Source of the DNA: a bacterium
GTDB taxonomy: Bacteria; Patescibacteriota; Minisyncoccia; UBA6257; UBA9933
DNA length: 5,485 bases
Reading direction: 5' to 3'
Assembly: GCA_021817915.1 (NCBI GenBank)
Contig: JAKAFV010000033.1
Span: 1-5,485 of the forward strand
The position numbers and the translations under genes were made by a program. Below, in pieces: positions 1-5,485 of this stretch; the first letter of the stretch is position 1, and each line of letters opens with the position of its first letter. The notes beneath the pieces are model-generated. The model made no database searches and was not told the DNA's origin. It saw only the letters and a list, made by a program, of their open reading frames with translations.

Positions 1-250
1 GGCTTCTTTGTCTCCGGCAAAAGTTGTTTCGGTCGAAATTTTGCCAAGGCGTGAAGCGCGGGTAATGGTGCCCGAAGACCAATTAAGCCTTGCCATAGGC
101 AAGGGCGGCCAGAACGTTCGGCTGGCGGCCAAGCTTACCGGCTGGAAAATAGACGTCCGTTCAGATTCCCGGCCCGATATTGTCCAGTTCGACCCTCAGA
201 AATTGAGCGTTGAAGGGCAAGCAGGGGAAGAAAAAAAAGAAGAAGAATAA
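1..250 (+). CDS. nusA: Transcription termination/antitermination factor NusA, C-terminal part (5'-truncated)
   Basis: This is the 3' end of a gene that begins before the window; the frame is open from base 2, giving 82 residues before the TAA. NusA binds RNA polymerase and nascent RNA to modulate pausing, termination and antitermination. What is seen is the second KH RNA-binding domain: [11 protein letters not shown] leading into [26 protein letters not shown], with the GxxG loop formed by IGKGGQNV (partial residues 32-39). This string is close to the NusA family consensus, so identity is very secure. After the KH fold the protein ends in a short glutamate/lysine-rich tail (GEEKKEEE). There are no C-terminal acidic AR repeats of the E. 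coli kind, which is normal for most bacteria. The next gene is a membrane pyrophosphatase rather than the usual infB. The TTG at 8 is an internal leucine, not a start. Confidence 0.95.
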   Translation, partial: ASLSPAKVVSVEILPRREARVMVPEDQLSLAIGKGGQNVRLAAKLTGWKIDVRSDSRPDIVQFDPQKLSVEGQAGEEKKEEE

Positions 251-263
251 AAAATCGTATATA

Positions 264-331
264 AATTTTCAATTTACAATTATCAATCAATTATCAATAA
301 AAAATTTTCAAACATTTGAAAATTGAAAATT
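264..331. repeat. Nested AT-rich inverted repeats in the nusA-hppA gap
   Basis: Two nested palindromes occupy the gap. The outer pair is a perfect 12-bp match, AATTTTCAATTT at 264-275 against its reverse complement at 320-331. The inner pair is a perfect 10-bp match, AATTTTCAAA at 303-312 against 315-324, with only two bases between the arms. The pairs share sequence and could fold alternatively. There is no U-rich run after either stem, so this is a poor intrinsic terminator for nusA. The same TTTTCAATTT word recurs inside the dehydrogenase gene near 3201. The remainder of 251-351 is AT-rich sequence with no gene. Confidence 0.6.
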
Positions 332-351
332 GATACTTGAAAATTATTATA

Positions 352-2328
352 ATGAGTATTTATTATTACACGCTTATTCCGGTCGCTGCGGCAATTTTGT
401 ACAGCGCTTATATTATTTTTTGGCTGAAAAAACAGCCGGAGGGAGACGCGAAAATGAAAGAAATTTCCGGCGCTATCCGCACCGCCGCGATGGCTTATTT
501 TAAAAGGCAATACAAAACAATCGCGATAGTCGCCGTTATCTTGGCGATAGCGCTTTATTTTGCTTTTGGATTGCTTTCGGTTGTCGGTTTCTTTATCGGC
601 GCCATTGGTTCGGCTTTAGCCGGATTTATCGGTTTGCTCGTCACCGTGAGGGCTAATGTAAAAACAACGGAAGCGGCAAAAAAAGATTTAAAATCGGCGC
701 TGTTAGTCGCTTTTAGGGCGGGTTCGGTAACCGGTTTTTTGGTTGTCGCGCTTTCGCTTTTGGCCGTAGTTTCGTTTTTTCAATTTACTGGAGATTTGGA
801 AGTTTTGGTTTCGCTGGGTTTCGGCGCGAGCTTAATTTCCATTTTCGCCAGGCTTGGCGGAGGAATTTTTACCAAAGCCGCCGACGTGGGCGCGGATTTG
901 GTTGGCAAGGTTGAAGCGGGGATTCCCGAAGACGACCCGAGAAATCCGGCGGTTATCGCCGATAACGCGGGAGACATGATAGGCGACCAGTCGGGAATGG
1001 CGGCGGACTTGTTTGAAACTTACGCGGTTACCCTGATAGCGGCGATGCTTTTGGGCGCTGTGACCATGGCAAATGGAACGGGAATTTACTTCCCGATGGC
1101 ATTGGCAGGAAGCGCGATAATCGCTTCGGTTATCGGCAGTTTCTTTGTCCGTTTGGGCAAGAGCCAAAAAATTATGCCGGCGCTTTATAAAGGCATAATT
1201 GCCTCCACCGTTCTTTCGGCGATTTCATTCTATTTTGTTTCGCAAGCTTATTTTGGAGACGGTTATATGAATTATTATTTGAGCGCGCTGGTTGGTTTGG
1301 CGGTTATGCTGTTAATGGTTTTCATTACTGATTACTACACCTCGAAGAGTTTCAGGCCTGTTAAAGCAATTGCCGAATCTTCAAAATCAGGGCATGGAAC
1401 GAATATTATTATGGGGCTCGCGGTTGGAATGGAATCAACGTTCTTGCCGATTGTCGTGATAGCGGCGGGAATATTAATGAGTTTTTATTTGGTTGGAATT
1501 TACGGAGTGGCGCTTGCCGCTTTGGCAATGCTTTCGGTAGCGGGAATGATTATCGCGGTTGATTCTTTCGGTCCGATTACCGATACCGCCGGCGGAATCG
1601 CGGAAATGACCAATCAGCCGAAAGAAGTAAGGCATATCACCGATGCTTTGGACGCTGTCGGTAATACCACAAAAGCGGTTACTAAGGGCTATGCCATAGC
1701 TTCAGCAGGCTTAGCGGCCTTGGTTCTTTTTGCCAGTTATTCGGAAGAATTGTCATCTGTTATAAAAGGAGTCACTTTCCAGCTTAACGACCCGATGGTA
1801 ATAATCGGGCTTATTGCGGGCGCGGCGATTCCGTATTTGTTCGCTTCGTTTGCTATGCGCTCGGTTGGAAAAGCCGCGGGAACGGTTGTTGAAGAAGTCC
1901 GCAGGCAGTTTAGAGAAATAAAAGGAATTATGGAGGGCACGGCAAAGCCGGATTACGGCGCGGCAGTGGATATTGTCACGAAAGCGGCGCTTAAAGAAAT
2001 GATAATTCCGGCGCTTTTGCCGATAGCCGCGGTTTTGCTTGTCGGATTCGTACTTGGCGGAAAAGCTTTGGGAGGGTTATTGATAGGCTCAATAGTTTCC
2101 GGATTGTTTTTGGCGATTTCAATGACTTCTGGCGGAGCCGCGTGGGATAATGCCAAAAAATACATTGAAGACGGAAATTTCGGAGGCAAGGGTTCTGACG
2201 CGCATAAAGCGGCGGTTACCGGAGACACGGTAGGCGATCCTTATAAAGACACTGCCGGTCCGGCGATTAATCCATTGATTAAAGTAATAAACATAGTTGC
2301 TCTCCTGATTGTGAAATTCCTTAAATAG
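352..2328 (+). CDS. hppA: K+-independent membrane-bound proton-pumping pyrophosphatase (H+-PPase)
   Basis: Integral membrane enzyme of 658 residues that hydrolyses cytoplasmic pyrophosphate and pumps H+ outward; the family has about 16 helices and works as a homodimer. Substrate-site motifs appear in order: [20 protein letters not shown] (K175, D178, D182, K186, E188), DNAGDMIGD (204-212), the E222 of [26 protein letters not shown] (404-419), GNTTKAVT (437-444), and [11 protein letters not shown] with [11 protein letters not shown] (611-634). Lys441 and Thr444 match the signature of K+-independent enzymes (K+-dependent ones have Ala at both), so K+ insensitivity is inferred. ATG 352 is chosen over TTG 337 because it is a stronger codon and keeps the first helix intact. 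No Shine-Dalgarno precedes it. It is slightly short for the family. Oddities are N-to-M at 209 and N-to-T at 412 within conserved loops; the acidic ligands remain, so it is probably active. Confidence 0.95.
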   Translation: MSIYYYTLIPVAAAILYSAYIIFWLKKQPEGDAKMKEISGAIRTAAMAYFKRQYKTIAIVAVILAIALYFAFGLLSVVGFFIGAIGSALAGFIGLLVTVRANVKTTEAAKKDLKSALLVAFRAGSVTGFLVVALSLLAVVSFFQFTGDLEVLVSLGFGASLISIFARLGGGIFTKAADVGADLVGKVEAGIPEDDPRNPAVIADNAGDMIGDQSGMAADLFETYAVTLIAAMLLGAVTMANGTGIYFPMALAGSAIIASVIGSFFVRLGKSQKIMPALYKGIIASTVLSAISFYFVSQAYFGDGYMNYYLSALVGLAVMLLMVFITDYYTSKSFRPVKAIAESSKSGHGTNIIMGLAVGMESTFLPIVVIAAGILMSFYLVGIYGVALAALAMLSVAGMIIAVDSFGPITDTAGGIAEMTNQPKEVRHITDALDAVGNTTKAVTKGYAIASAGLAALVLFASYSEELSSVIKGVTFQLNDPMVIIGLIAGAAIPYLFASFAMRSVGKAAGTVVEEVRRQFREIKGIMEGTAKPDYGAAVDIVTKAALKEMIIPALLPIAAVLLVGFVLGGKALGGLLIGSIVSGLFLAISMTSGGAAWDNAKKYIEDGNFGGKGSDAHKAAVTGDTVGDPYKDTAGPAINPLIKVINIVALLIVKFLK

Positions 2329-2345
2329 TGTAAAATTGTAATATT

Positions 2346-2421
2346 AATCTACGAACGCATGCGAATGCTACGAATAATACGAATTCGTATTCATTTGTAT
2401 CATTAGTAAAATTCGTATATT
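2346..2421. repeat. Palindromic intergenic element A (before clpP)
   Basis: A 76-bp element with imperfect terminal inverted repeats: AATCTACGAAC at 2346-2356 pairs 9 of 11 with ATTCGTATATT at 2411-2421. Inside it lies a perfect 16-bp palindrome, AATACGAATTCGTATT (2376-2391), which extends to about 2369-2399 if one bulged C at 2392 and one G-U pair are allowed. A related element precedes the next gene at 3061-3131, sharing the left 11-mer exactly. There is no U-tract, so terminator function is not supported. The rest of the 105-bp gap between hppA and clpP holds no gene. Confidence 0.7.
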
Positions 2422-2433
2422 GGCATTATTCTC

Positions 2434-3036
2434 ATGGAAAATAACGAATATTTAATTCCGACAGTCATAGAGAAAACAAATTCAGGCGAGCGCGCCTATG
2501 ATATTTATTCGCGGCTTCTTAAGGAGCGAATAATCTTAATCGGCGGGCCAATAAGTGACGGGATGGCGAATGCTATTATTGCCCAGCTTCTTTTTTTGGA
2601 GCACGAAGACCCCAAAAAAGACATTAAAGTATATATCAACAGCCCGGGCGGTTCGGTGACCGCGGGTCTTGCGATTTACGATACGATGCAGGTTATTAAG
2701 CCTGATGTATCAACCATTTGCATCGGCATCGCTGCTTCAATGGGCGCGGTGTTATTGGCGGCGGGCAAAAAAGGCAAGAGATTTACTCTGCCAAATTCCG
2801 AAATGCTCATTCACCAGGTAATGGGCGGAAGCGAAGGAATGGCGCCGGCGATTGAAATTGAAATTACGGCAAAGCACATCATTAAAATAAAAGACAGGCT
2901 TAATGTGATTCTCGCTAAGCATACCGGCCAGTCTCTTTCTAGGATAGAAAAAGATACCGACCGCGACTATTGGCTTACCGCGGCGGAGGCCAAAGAATAC
3001 GGCTTAGTTGATGAGATAATAAAGGCTAAGAAATAA
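2434..3036 (+). CDS. clpP: ATP-dependent Clp protease proteolytic subunit ClpP
   Basis: A 200-residue serine peptidase (family S14) that forms a tetradecameric barrel and degrades proteins fed by a Clp/Hsp100 ATPase such as ClpX or ClpC. It starts with [23 protein letters not shown], the normal N-terminus without a long propeptide. The oxyanion-loop motif SPGGSVTAG is at 70-78. The catalytic triad is Ser102 (in AASMGA), His127 (in MLIHQ) and Asp178 (in DTDRDYW), with the TDR oligomer-sensor residues kept before the Asp. It ends in the usual [12 protein letters not shown]. The handle is atypical: [11 protein letters not shown] replaces the usual GQAT(D/E)IEI, with two extra residues between His127 and Asp178 compared with E. 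coli and B. subtilis. ATG 2434 gives the family's usual length. No Shine-Dalgarno is visible, and no clpX follows. It is probably transcribed from its own upstream gap. Confidence 0.96.
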   Translation: MENNEYLIPTVIEKTNSGERAYDIYSRLLKERIILIGGPISDGMANAIIAQLLFLEHEDPKKDIKVYINSPGGSVTAGLAIYDTMQVIKPDVSTICIGIAASMGAVLLAAGKKGKRFTLPNSEMLIHQVMGGSEGMAPAIEIEITAKHIIKIKDRLNVILAKHTGQSLSRIEKDTDRDYWLTAAEAKEYGLVDEIIKAKK

Positions 3037-3060
3037 TTTCAATCCGAAAATAATAATCCG

Positions 3061-3131
3061 AATCTACGAACAAATCCGAATAACCGCGAAATATTAGTAG
3101 TTATTCGAAAATTCGGATGAATTTGTAGGTT
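3061..3131. repeat. Palindromic intergenic element B (before the dehydrogenase)
   Basis: A 71-bp element related to the one before clpP. Its left end AATCTACGAAC (3061-3071) is identical to that of element A, and it pairs with ATTTGTAGGTT (3121-3131) with eight Watson-Crick and two G-U matches. The inner stem is a perfect 8-bp pair, CGAATAAC (3077-3084) with GTTATTCG (3100-3107). ATCCGAAT at 3074-3081 can also pair with ATTCGGAT at 3111-3118. The word AATCCGAA occurs three times in direct orientation (3041, 3055, 3073). No gene lies in the 108-bp gap. Confidence 0.65.
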
Positions 3132-3144
3132 GGTATTGCTTTAA

Positions 3145-4167
3145 ATGAAAATTGCTTTTTTCGAAATTGAAAATTGGGAAGCGGATTATATCCGGAAAAA
3201 TTTTCAATTTCCAATTTCCAATTTCCAACCGGAGTTTTACGAGGGAAAGCTTGACAAGGATAATCTTCCTCAAGAGAGAGACTTTGAAATTATCTCGGTT
3301 TTTGTGGGTTCAAGCGTGAGCGGGGAAGTGATTAACGCCTTTCCTAGCCTTAAATTAATAACAACGCGTTCAACGGGCTTTGACCATATTGATTTGAAAA
3401 CCGCGAAAGAAAAAAATATTTCCGTGGCTTATGTGCCGGGCTATGGCGATAATACCGTTGCCGAATTCGCTTTTGGCTTGATTCTGACTTTAAGCCGGAA
3501 AATTTATGAAGCCGCGGACCGCTTGAAAGAAACCTGCAGTTTTTCGCTGGAGGGATTGCGTGGTTTTGATTTGGCAGGCAAAACAATCGGAGTTGTGGGA
3601 ACGGGCAGGATTGGCCGGCATGTGATAAAAATCGCCAAGGGATTTGAAATGAACATTGTGGCCTCGGACGTTAAGCCGGATGAAAATTTCGCCAAAGAAG
3701 CCGGGTTTAAATATATTCCGTTTGAAGAATTATTGGCGGTTTCAGATGTTATTTCGCTTCATGTGCCGAATGTCGCGTCAACCAACCATCTGATAAATTC
3801 CCAAAATATAAATAAAATAAAAAAAGGCGCGATTTTGATAAATACTTCGCGCGGGGCAGTGGTTGAAACCGCGGTACTAATTAAAGCTTTAAATGACGGA
3901 ATTTTGGGCGGAGCCGGGCTTGATGTCTTAGAAGAAGAGGGCGCGATTTCGGATGAAAAACAGCTGGTTTTATACGGCCATCCCGAAGAGCATAATTTAA
4001 AAACAGTAATTCAAAATCATGTTTTGATAGATATGAAAAATGTTATTGTTACTCCGCATAACGCTTTTAACACCAGCGAGGCGTTGCGAAGAATTTTGAA
4101 TAATGACCTGGAGAATATAAAATCTTTTTCGGAAAAGGGGGTTCCAACGCATAAAATCTCCGCATAA
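3145..4167 (+). CDS. NAD-dependent D-2-hydroxyacid dehydrogenase, D-lactate dehydrogenase-like
   Basis: A 340-residue enzyme of the D-isomer-specific 2-hydroxyacid dehydrogenase family, expected to reduce a 2-oxoacid (pyruvate is most likely) with NADH in the cytoplasm. The split catalytic domain opens with MKIAFFEIENWE and continues through TRSTGFDHID (74-83) and the YGDNTVAEFAFGL hinge (100-112). The Rossmann domain has GTGRIG (152-157). Arg236 in NTSRG, Glu265 in DVLEEEG and His305 in TPHNAF match the catalytic Arg-Glu-His set of D-lactate dehydrogenases. The long segment between Glu and His resembles lactate dehydrogenases more than phosphoglycerate or formate dehydrogenases, and there is no ACT regulatory domain. 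Exact substrate cannot be told from sequence alone. Residues 20-29 (FQFPISNFQP) are encoded by a triplicated 7-mer and look like an insertion. The start lacks a Shine-Dalgarno, but the N-terminus fits the family. Confidence 0.9.
   Translation: MKIAFFEIENWEADYIRKNFQFPISNFQPEFYEGKLDKDNLPQERDFEIISVFVGSSVSGEVINAFPSLKLITTRSTGFDHIDLKTAKEKNISVAYVPGYGDNTVAEFAFGLILTLSRKIYEAADRLKETCSFSLEGLRGFDLAGKTIGVVGTGRIGRHVIKIAKGFEMNIVASDVKPDENFAKEAGFKYIPFEELLAVSDVISLHVPNVASTNHLINSQNINKIKKGAILINTSRGAVVETAVLIKALNDGILGGAGLDVLEEEGAISDEKQLVLYGHPEEHNLKTVIQNHVLIDMKNVIVTPHNAFNTSEALRRILNNDLENIKSFSEKGVPTHKISA
3163..3211. repeat. 13-bp inverted repeat within the dehydrogenase 5' coding region
   Basis: GAAATTGAAAATT at 3163-3175 is a perfect reverse complement of 3199-3211, with a 23-base loop. 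It sits 19 bases into the coding region, so the mRNA could fold just after the start codon. It overlaps the first copy of the 7-bp direct repeat that follows and is made of the same AT-rich word seen in the gap after nusA. Confidence 0.6.
3205..3225 (+). repeat. Three tandem copies of the 7-mer CAATTTC inside the dehydrogenase gene
   Basis: Perfect copies lie at 3205-3211, 3212-3218 and 3219-3225, followed by a partial fourth (CAA). The three copies total 21 bases and therefore keep the frame, encoding QFPISNF. Loss or gain of a single unit would shift the frame at about codon 21. Confidence 0.85.
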
Positions 4168-4217
4168 AATCGCCAAAACCTCGCTTATGCCGGCTTGATT
4201 TCTTGCTTAATTAAGGC

Positions 4218-4253
4218 ATAACAAACTATTGACGATCGACAATAGTTTGTTAT
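4218..4253. terminator. Perfect 14-bp-stem hairpin after the dehydrogenase: terminator or operator
   Basis: ATAACAAACTATTG (4218-4231) pairs perfectly with 4240-4253 around the 8-base loop ACGATCGA. It lies 50 bases after the dehydrogenase stop and is followed by a T-rich but interrupted stretch (ATTATTCTATTT), so it could terminate that transcript. The stem is weak in GC (three pairs of 14) and has no clean U-tract. It also covers a candidate promoter for the next gene, so an operator role is equally possible. A smaller 7-bp stem, TTATGCC (4185-4191) with GGCATAA (4215-4221), overlaps its left arm and would be mutually exclusive with it. Confidence 0.5.
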
Positions 4254-4256
4254 ATT
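4229..4256 (+). promoter_or_regulatory. Candidate sigma-70-type promoter for the HtrA protease gene
   Basis: TTGACG (4229-4234) and TATATT (4251-4256) are separated by 16 bases, a reasonable -35/-10 pair. It would give an mRNA with a leader of roughly 95 bases before the ATG at 4357. A perfect TATAAT at 4298-4303 is an alternative -10, but no convincing -35 lies at proper spacing. The rest of the 189-bp gap is AT-rich; it includes an 8-bp AT-only inverted repeat, TATATTAA (4329-4336) with 4345-4352, immediately before the start codon. Confidence 0.35.
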
Positions 4257-4356
4257 ATTCTATTTGTGATTTTTGCGGTTTTGCAAATTTGTATTTTTAT
4301 AATTTCGCGGTTTATCTTAAAGGTCTATTATATTAATTCTAAGTTTAATATATAAA

Positions 4357-5485
4357 ATGAATAATAAAAAAGTTATCATTTCTCTTATTTTTATCGCGTT
4401 AATCGGCGGATTTTTCGGGTCGCTTGTTTCAAGCCAGCCAGCTCGGGCTAATTTTTTTGGCGATTTATATAATCAATATTTAAAGCCTTTAACAGTCCCT
4501 TTTTCGAGTCTAACAACGCCCTTTAACGTTTCGCCTTCAAGCCAAGCGCCGCAACTTTACGCGCCTACAAACGATTATGAGCAAGCCGTAGTTAAGGCAA
4601 TAGAGCAAGTTTCGCCCGCGGTTATTTCAATAACAATTTCCAAAAATTTGCCGGTAATTGAACAATGCCCTTATAATCCTTTCGCTGATTTGCCGTCTGA
4701 ATTTCAGCAATTTTTTGGCGACCAGGGAACGCAATTTTATCAGCAATGCCAAAAAGGAACTAAGCTTCAAGAAATCGGAGGCGGTTCGGGATTTATTGTT
4801 TCGTCCGATGGTTTGATTGTCACCAATAAGCACGTGGTATATGACAAAAAAGCTTCATACACGGTTTTAACAAATGACGGCAAAAAATATGACGCTGCGG
4901 TTTTGGCCAGAGATCCGAATCGCGACATCGCCGTTATAAAAATTCCGGCGGTTGATTTACCGGTTGTGAGCTTGGGAGATTCTGACGGTTTGAAATTAGG
5001 GCAGACAGCTATTGCTATAGGCAATGCGTTGGGTGAGTTCAGAAATACTGTTTCAATGGGCGTTATTTCCGGTTTATCGCGTAATGTCACGGCTTCGGGT
5101 TCCGGCGTTGGGACGGAAAAACTTGAAGGATTATTGCAGACAGATGCCGCAATAAATGAAGGCAATTCCGGCGGGCCACTTTTAAATCTTAGGGGCGAAG
5201 TAATCGGCGTGAATGTCGCTATGGTTTCGGGCGCTCAAAGCATAGGCTTTTCTATTCCGATAAACCAGGTTAAAAAAGCCATAGAATCGGTTAAAAGCAC
5301 GGGAAGAATAATTTCTCCTTATTTAGGAGTGCGCTATTTGATTATAAATTCCGATTTGGCGAAAAAGGAAAAGCTATCAGTTGAAAACGGAGTTTTGGTG
5401 CGCGGAAGTTCCAGCGGACCGGCAGTCCTTAAAAATTCGCCCGCTGAAAAAGCCGGAATAAAAGCGGAAGACATAATTACTGAAG
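4357..5485 (+). CDS. HtrA/DegP-family trypsin-like serine protease with PDZ domain (3'-truncated)
   Basis: 376 residues are visible before the window ends. HtrA proteases degrade or refold damaged proteins outside the cytoplasm. The N-terminus has NNKK followed by a hydrophobic segment (about residues 6-25) and PARAN, so it is either a cleaved signal peptide (ARA before N32) or a membrane anchor. A Ser/Pro/Gln-rich linker spans about 45-70. The protease domain carries His159 (TNKHVV), Asp190 (NRDIAV) and Ser271 (EGNSGGPL), a complete triad. A PDZ domain begins near 320 (PYLGVRY) and is cut at EDIITE, in the middle of the domain. Between the first protease strand and GGGSGFIV is a loop of about 40 residues holding Cys104 and Cys131, which could form a disulfide outside the cell. 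ATG 4357 is the only start that keeps the signal sequence. No Shine-Dalgarno is seen. Whether one or two PDZ domains follow is unknown. Confidence 0.94.
   Translation, partial: MNNKKVIISLIFIALIGGFFGSLVSSQPARANFFGDLYNQYLKPLTVPFSSLTTPFNVSPSSQAPQLYAPTNDYEQAVVKAIEQVSPAVISITISKNLPVIEQCPYNPFADLPSEFQQFFGDQGTQFYQQCQKGTKLQEIGGGSGFIVSSDGLIVTNKHVVYDKKASYTVLTNDGKKYDAAVLARDPNRDIAVIKIPAVDLPVVSLGDSDGLKLGQTAIAIGNALGEFRNTVSMGVISGLSRNVTASGSGVGTEKLEGLLQTDAAINEGNSGGPLLNLRGEVIGVNVAMVSGAQSIGFSIPINQVKKAIESVKSTGRIISPYLGVRYLIINSDLAKKEKLSVENGVLVRGSSSGPAVLKNSPAEKAGIKAEDIITE

Noticed and set aside
337..351. TTG at 337 as the hppA start
   Set aside because: It adds only five residues, lies in the palindrome-rich gap with no ribosome-binding site, and a good ATG follows at 352.
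439..456. A strong Shine-Dalgarno-like GGAGGGAG followed by an in-frame ATG at 454 inside hppA
   Set aside because: Starting at 454 would remove the first membrane helix and the residues leading into the conserved MKEISGAIR segment, which family members normally have. The purine run encodes PEGDA and is likely coincidental, though an internal start cannot be excluded.
283..510. Small antisense open frame across the nusA-hppA gap and hppA start
   Set aside because: Part of it translates the AT-rich repeats (FNFQMF-like product) and the rest is antisense to hppA; no motif supports a gene.
832..1167. Antisense open frame of 111 codons opposite hppA
   Set aside because: Its product has no recognisable fold or motif, and the region opposite is strongly conserved pyrophosphatase coding sequence, so this is a shadow frame.
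2369..2399. Hairpin after hppA considered as an intrinsic terminator
   Set aside because: The stem is AT-rich and is not followed by a T-run on either strand; similarity to the element before the dehydrogenase explains it better.
3041..3080. Three AATCCGAA copies considered as a CRISPR-like or iteron array
   Set aside because: Copies are only 8 bp, spaced irregularly at 14 and 18 bases, and belong to the palindromic element; there are no spacers of uniform length and no cas or replication gene nearby.
4767..5165. Antisense open frame of 132 codons opposite the HtrA gene
   Set aside because: It lies over the catalytic core of a clear protease gene, and its Pro/Ser-rich product is typical of a reverse-strand shadow.

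Overview
The window reads as bacterial chromosome with four complete or near-complete genes plus the tail of a fifth, all on the + strand: the 3' end of nusA, a K+-independent proton-pumping pyrophosphatase (hppA), clpP, a D-2-hydroxyacid dehydrogenase of the D-lactate dehydrogenase type, and the first 376 codons of an HtrA/DegP-family serine protease that runs off the right edge. All visible stops are TAA or TAG. There is no in-frame TGA, so nothing points to a recoded genetic code. Moderate-GC genes separated by very AT-rich, palindrome-filled gaps, no recognisable Shine-Dalgarno at any start, and a membrane pyrophosphatase next to nusA instead of infB together suggest a Patescibacteria/CPR lineage, perhaps Parcubacteria-like. 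That assignment is an inference from gene style, not a database result.

Layout: 1-250 nusA C-terminal KH domain and acidic tail; 251-351 AT-rich gap with nested inverted repeats of a TTTTCAATTT word; 352-2328 hppA; 2329-2433 gap holding a palindromic element; 2434-3036 clpP; 3037-3144 gap holding a second, related palindromic element; 3145-4167 dehydrogenase, whose 5' coding end contains a 7-bp triplicate repeat; 4168-4356 gap with a perfect 14-bp-stem hairpin overlapping a candidate promoter; 4357-5485 secreted or membrane-anchored HtrA protease.

The genes do not form an obvious pathway. They cover transcription elongation/termination control (NusA), membrane energetics from pyrophosphate (HppA), cytoplasmic proteolysis (ClpP), NADH-linked 2-oxoacid/2-hydroxyacid redox (possibly fermentative lactate formation) and extracytoplasmic protein quality control (HtrA). 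Each is separated by about 100-190 bp, so they are probably separately expressed genes rather than a tight operon.

No new multi-gene system is evident. The most interesting material is at small scale: two related terminal-inverted-repeat elements placed at the same distance before two consecutive start codons; a frame-neutral 3 x 7-bp repeat inside the dehydrogenase; a ClpP handle with a two-residue tandem duplication and altered handle residues; and a pyrophosphatase with unusual substitutions inside otherwise conserved substrate-binding loops.
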